DNA of 8,303 nucleotides, taken from the NCBI GenBank assembly GCA_005773095.1, contig SXHT01000282.1, forward strand, positions 1 through 8,303, written 5' to 3'. Position numbers and translations under genes: made by a program. The notes beneath the pieces were generated by a model. That model was not told the DNA's origin and ran no database searches. It saw only the letters and a list, made by a program, of their open reading frames with translations. The stretch's first letter is position 1; every line of letters starts with the position of its first letter. Origin of the DNA: Planctomycetaceae bacterium (GTDB lineage: Bacteria > Planctomycetota > Planctomycetia > Pirellulales > PALSA-1355). Shown piece after piece: positions 5,645 through 8,303 of the stretch.

Positions 5645-6553
5645 TTATTCTCCGTCCTTCGCGTCCGTCAACTTGCCGTCAACGTACAACCGCGCGTCGC
5701 CACCATGAACAAAGGTCGGCGCGGTGTTGGGAATTAATAACGAATCGAACACGCGCGTCAGGGAGTACTCTTCCAACAATAATTGCGCCGCACCGTTGTC
5801 TCCCAGTGTGCATCCCGCCAGTTCGACGCGGGACCCACCCGCGACACAAACGCCCGAGCGGCCGTTACCGCGCGCGGTGACGCTGATCAGGCGACCGCCT
5901 CGCACTCCGTCGTGAGCGTTGATGCCATCGAGTTGATAGCCTTGCACCGTCAGGTTGTGAATCACCAGGTCGTGAACTTTGTACAGCGTAATGCCCGTCT
6001 GCATACCCGCGAAACTGAGCGCGTACTGCTGCGGAATCCGATTGGGCTCACCGCGGAAGTAGATCCAGCCATGATGCAGACACCATTCGAGTTTTCCGAG
6101 TTCGGGGAACTTCTCGCCGCGGGGCGCGGTGTTTCGCACGACAGGCTTCCCATCCCTCAACAATTGCTGGTACGCCATGCGCGCCGGCTGAAAGCGAAAC
6201 ACGTCGCCGGCGACGAATTCCCAGGCTTCGTCGGGCACCGGTTCAGAGCCGTCGAGGATCGCTCCGTTGCCTTCCAAGACCAACGGCCTGCCCGCGTAGC
6301 CGCTGTGGCGTTCTCCCTGCAAGGCGATGCACTCTCGGTAGGGCGCCGGGGTAACGGCCAGGACAATGCGATCGCCAGGCAGGGTCAACTTGAGCGCCTT
6401 GCCGATGGTTCGCACCGGACCATTGACATTCGTGGTGGCCGTGGGAAAATCGCCGACAAAAGCGTCGTCGCCGGCGATATTGTCCACGAAAATATCGCGG
6501 CCCAGGGCCAGGGAGGATGTCGCAATCAGAATGAACCCCAACAACTTTCGCAT
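5645..6553 (-). CDS. Secreted right-handed beta-helix protein
   Basis: The gene encodes 302 residues. I chose the ATG at 6551-6553, since AAGGA lies 7 bases upstream and it starts a signal peptide: MRKLLGFILIATSSLALGRD, with a short basic head, hydrophobic core and likely cleavage after ALG or ALA-like residues. A start 75 bases upstream would bury that signal. The mature part opens IFVDNIAGDDAFVGDFPTAT, then PVRTIGKALKLTLPGDRIVL, the usual opening of planctomycete and bacterial parallel beta-helix proteins (as in Beta_helix/NosD-like families). Coils are visible as LVLEGNGAILDGSE, GITLYKVHDLVIHNLTVQGY, QLDGINAHDGVRGGRLISV and SGVCVAGGSRVELAGCTLGD. Such folds often bind or cleave polysaccharides, but no catalytic motif is visible, so substrate and activity are unknown. 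It is not in an operon with its neighbours. Confidence 0.82.
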   Translation of the reverse strand: MRKLLGFILIATSSLALGRDIFVDNIAGDDAFVGDFPTATTNVNGPVRTIGKALKLTLPGDRIVLAVTPAPYRECIALQGERHSGYAGRPLVLEGNGAILDGSEPVPDEAWEFVAGDVFRFQPARMAYQQLLRDGKPVVRNTAPRGEKFPELGKLEWCLHHGWIYFRGEPNRIPQQYALSFAGMQTGITLYKVHDLVIHNLTVQGYQLDGINAHDGVRGGRLISVTARGNGRSGVCVAGGSRVELAGCTLGDNGAAQLLLEEYSLTRVFDSLLIPNTAPTFVHGGDARLYVDGKLTDAKDGE

Positions 6554-6805
6554 GGAACTGTCCTTAAGGCGTTTACACGTCGGCGTGACTCCAGTGTAAC
6601 ATCGTGCAAATGGCATGGCTTCGATCAAGCCCCTTGGAAAATCTTCGTCGACGGCGCAGCGAATCTCCGAGCATTCGATAGGTTGGGTTCGCGCCGAGGT
6701 TTACACCGTACAGCGTGCGCCGCATAATCCGTACGGTCGGCTACCGCTTGCAGCCAGCGTTTATTCCTTGGGTGCAGAGTTTGCGCATGGGTAACCGTTC
6801 AAGGG
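6554..6805. other. Divergent intergenic region between beta-helix and oxidase genes
   Basis: This stretch must carry the promoter of the beta-helix gene on the minus strand; a TGTTACACT (extended -10-like) lies near 6600 without a convincing -35. I see no gene or RNA in it. The repeat described next fills the rest of the gap to the oxidase gene. Confidence 0.35.
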
Positions 6806-6813
6806 CAAAGAGA

Positions 6814-6906
6814 GGGGGGGCACATTTTCCCGGGAACCACGTTGGGCAACCACCCAACAGCAGGACACGCCTCTTTGAAATTCGCCGGGAAAATGAGCCA
6901 GTCCCC
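6814..6906. repeat. Palindromic intergenic repeat with 15-bp imperfect inverted ends
   Basis: GGCACATTTTCCCGG (6819-6833) and CCGGGAAAATGAGCC (6885-6899) are inverted copies matching at 14 of 15 positions. G-runs and C-runs flank them (6814-6820 and 6903-6906). Inside is a hairpin GTTGGG-CAACCA-CCCAAC (6841-6858). CAAAGAG (6806-6812) pairs with CTCTTTG (6871-6877) across the first arm, so the two pairings interleave. From memory, units ending GACTGGCTCATTTTC and GAAAATGTGCC are dispersed in planctomycete genomes. It ends about 10 bases before the oxidase start. Confidence 0.6.
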
Positions 6907-6915
6907 GGCCCGTGA

Positions 6916-8058
6916 ATGGTTACGCACATGGTTCATTATGACGTGATTGTGATCGGGGCAGGAGGCGTGGGGAGCGCAGCGCTCTATCACCTGGCTCGAC
7001 GTGGCGCGCGCGTCGTGGGGCTCGATCGCTTTCCGCCGGGGCATGACCGCGGCAGCTCGCACGGGCAGACGCGGGTGATTCGCCTGGCCTACTATGAACA
7101 TCCCGACTATGTGCCGCTCTTGCTTCGCGCCTACGACTTATGGCACGAGTTGGAGCAGGTGGCTGGCAAGAAACTCTTCCACCAGGTCGGCATACTGGGC
7201 GGAGGTCTACCCGAAGGGGAGCTGATTTCGGGCATATTGCGCTCGTCGGCGAAGCATGGACTGCTGGTGGAGCAGCTTTCGGCCCAGGAAGCGGCGCTGC
7301 GCTGGCCCGGCTATCGCATGCCCGACAATTTCCGGGGTTTGTTCGAAGCGCGCGCGGGTTACCTGATGGTGGAGGACTGCGTACGGGCGCACGCGGAAGC
7401 CGCGATTCGCGCGGGGGCCGAGTTGCATTGTGGTTCCGCGGTGCGTGGCTGGAAGATTGACAGTCAAGGGGTGACCGTCGAAACCGACCATGAAACTTTG
7501 TCCGCGGATCGGCTGGTGATTACCGCCGGCGCGTGGGCAGGTGGAATGCTCCTCTCATTGAAAGTGCCGTTCCAAGTATTGCGGAAGCCGCTGTTTTGGT
7601 ACCGGACTTTGAATTCAACCTACCAGCTCGACTCAGGCTGTCCCTGTTTCATGTTTGAGACGCTGGGGGGGATTTTTTATGGCGTCCCGCAAGACAGCGA
7701 GTTGGGAGTGAAAGTGGCCGAGCACACCGGGGGGCTCGCGGTTGATGATCCGCTGCACCCTGATCGTACGCTGCACGCTGCGGACCAGCGCCGGATCGAA
7801 ACCTGTCTGGCAGCCCATCTACCCGGCGTATCCAGCGAATGCACGGCGCATTCCGTCTGCATGTACACGATGACTCCCGATGGTCACTTTGTGGTCGATC
7901 GGCATCCGCAGCACGCGCAGGTTGTGTTGACGGCGGGGCTTTCTGGCCACGGCTTCAAGTTCACATCCGTGCTGGGGGAGATCATGGCCGAACTGGCGCT
8001 CGAGGCGCACACGCAACATGCGATTGACTTCCTGTCCTGCCGGAGATTCACGGTATGA
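6916..8058 (+). CDS. solA: FAD-dependent N-methyl-amino-acid oxidase (sarcosine oxidase / N-methyltryptophan oxidase family)
   Basis: The enzyme has 380 residues, the usual length for monomeric sarcosine oxidase and N-methyl-L-tryptophan oxidase, which oxidise N-methylated amino acids to the amino acid, formaldehyde and hydrogen peroxide in the cytoplasm. The Rossmann dinucleotide motif GAGGVGSAALYHLARRG is at residues 14-30. SSHGQTRVIRLAYYE (47-61) gives Thr52, Arg53 and Arg56, matching the flavin-site residues of the family. Lys266 and His270 (GVKVAEH) match the active-site Lys and His. Cys315 in CMYTMTPDGHF is the expected covalent FAD attachment residue. AGLSGHGFKFTSVLGEI near the C-terminus is the second flavin-binding segment. 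Substrate (sarcosine, N-methyltryptophan or another) cannot be read from sequence. The start may be Met1 (6916) or Met5 (6928); neither has a clear ribosome-binding site. Convergent with uvrA. Confidence 0.9.
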   Translation: MVTHMVHYDVIVIGAGGVGSAALYHLARRGARVVGLDRFPPGHDRGSSHGQTRVIRLAYYEHPDYVPLLLRAYDLWHELEQVAGKKLFHQVGILGGGLPEGELISGILRSSAKHGLLVEQLSAQEAALRWPGYRMPDNFRGLFEARAGYLMVEDCVRAHAEAAIRAGAELHCGSAVRGWKIDSQGVTVETDHETLSADRLVITAGAWAGGMLLSLKVPFQVLRKPLFWYRTLNSTYQLDSGCPCFMFETLGGIFYGVPQDSELGVKVAEHTGGLAVDDPLHPDRTLHAADQRRIETCLAAHLPGVSSECTAHSVCMYTMTPDGHFVVDRHPQHAQVVLTAGLSGHGFKFTSVLGEIMAELALEAHTQHAIDFLSCRRFTV

Positions 8059-8065
8059 GCCAGGA

Positions 8066-8082
8066 CCGCCATTTCGCGGCGG
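8066..8082. terminator. Possible bidirectional terminator stem between solA and uvrA
   Basis: CCGCC (8066-8070) pairs with GGCGG (8078-8082) around a 7-base loop. It lies in the 34-base gap between the two convergent genes, where a shared terminator is expected. There is no T-run on either side, so support is weak. Confidence 0.35.
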
Positions 8083-8092
8083 AGATTAGTCG

Positions 8093-8303
8093 TCAAACAC
8101 GCACCCGCGCGCGGAGAAATCGCGCGGTTTCATTTCCTTCGACGGCGGCGATATCCTCGGGAGTGCCGGTTGCCAGCAGGTAGCCCCCCGCTTCGCCCCC
8201 TTCGGGGCCTAAGTCGATGATCCAATCGGCGGACTTGATCACGTCCAAATTATGCTCGATGACCAGCACGGTATTGCCCAGATCGACCAGCCGGTTGAGC
8301 ACG
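8093..8303 (-). CDS. uvrA: UvrA, excinuclease ABC subunit A, C-terminal end (5' part outside window)
   Basis: Seventy codons to the stop at 8093 are present. LNRLVDLGNTVLVIEHNLDV followed by IKSADWIIDLGPEGGEAGGY and LLATGTPEDIA is the highly conserved C-terminal nucleotide-binding domain of UvrA, and VIEHNLDV contains the ABC-ATPase H-loop His. UvrA dimers recognise bulky DNA damage and load UvrB in nucleotide excision repair. The tail ETARFLRARVRV ends close to the usual UvrA length relative to the TGTPE motif. The gene converges on solA with a 34-base gap and is not functionally linked to it. Confidence 0.95.
   Translation of the reverse strand, partial: VLNRLVDLGNTVLVIEHNLDVIKSADWIIDLGPEGGEAGGYLLATGTPEDIAAVEGNETARFLRARVRV

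Noticed and set aside
5783..6727. 314-codon plus-strand open frame
   Set aside because: It is antisense to the beta-helix gene, which has a signal peptide, ribosome-binding site and recognisable fold; the plus-strand translation shows no family features.
6799..7101. 100-codon minus-strand open frame with GDWLIFPANFKEACPAVGWL
   Set aside because: It reads through the palindromic repeat and antisense to solA; no start signal or family support.

Overview
The window looks like chromosomal DNA of a planctomycete, probably in or near the Pirellulales. This rests on family knowledge, not a search: a minus-strand surface protein begins with a LEPR-XLL-like N-terminal motif, there is a DUF1580 gene, the integrase is of the type known from Planctomycetes (RKTPLSCGNRPGSNRKAKP region, HPHQLRHNAAT box), and intergenic DNA carries palindromic repeats. 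Base composition is moderately high in G+C throughout.

Layout from left to right. Positions 1-2678 (minus) hold the first 892 codons of a large secreted or surface protein that runs off the left edge. It has a GTG start, a clear Shine-Dalgarno and a TATAAT promoter upstream, then a LEPR-XLL-like motif, five beta-propeller-like repeats, a CARDB-like domain, a DUF11-like domain and a transglutaminase-like domain with Ser where the catalytic Cys should be. Positions 2679-3327 are non-coding: the promoter, a pair of palindromes typical of a dispersed repeat, and a remnant of an enolase-superfamily (mandelate racemase/muconate lactonizing enzyme) gene.

Positions 3328-5415 look like a small, decayed integrative element next to the 3' end of a tRNA-Ala(GGC) gene (5416-5488). 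All its genes are on the minus strand: a tyrosine integrase broken by an internal deletion and a 2-base insertion, a 190-residue protein with a C-terminal helix-turn-helix, and a DUF1580 protein. A four-copy, 10-bp tandem repeat lies between the last two genes, and two perfect inverted repeats lie between the tRNA and the integrase. No second copy of the tRNA 3' end (att repeat) was seen in the window.

To the right are a signal-peptide-bearing right-handed beta-helix protein (minus), a palindromic intergenic repeat, a complete FAD-dependent N-methyl-amino-acid oxidase of the monomeric sarcosine oxidase/N-methyltryptophan oxidase family (plus), and the C-terminal 70 codons of UvrA (minus, convergent, running off the right edge).

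Apart from the integrase module, the genes do not form an obvious pathway. The most unusual points are the compensated frame damage in the integrase, the iteron-like array, the paired palindromes beside the tRNA, and the Cys-to-Ser transglutaminase-like domain. Nothing here is a demonstrated new system.
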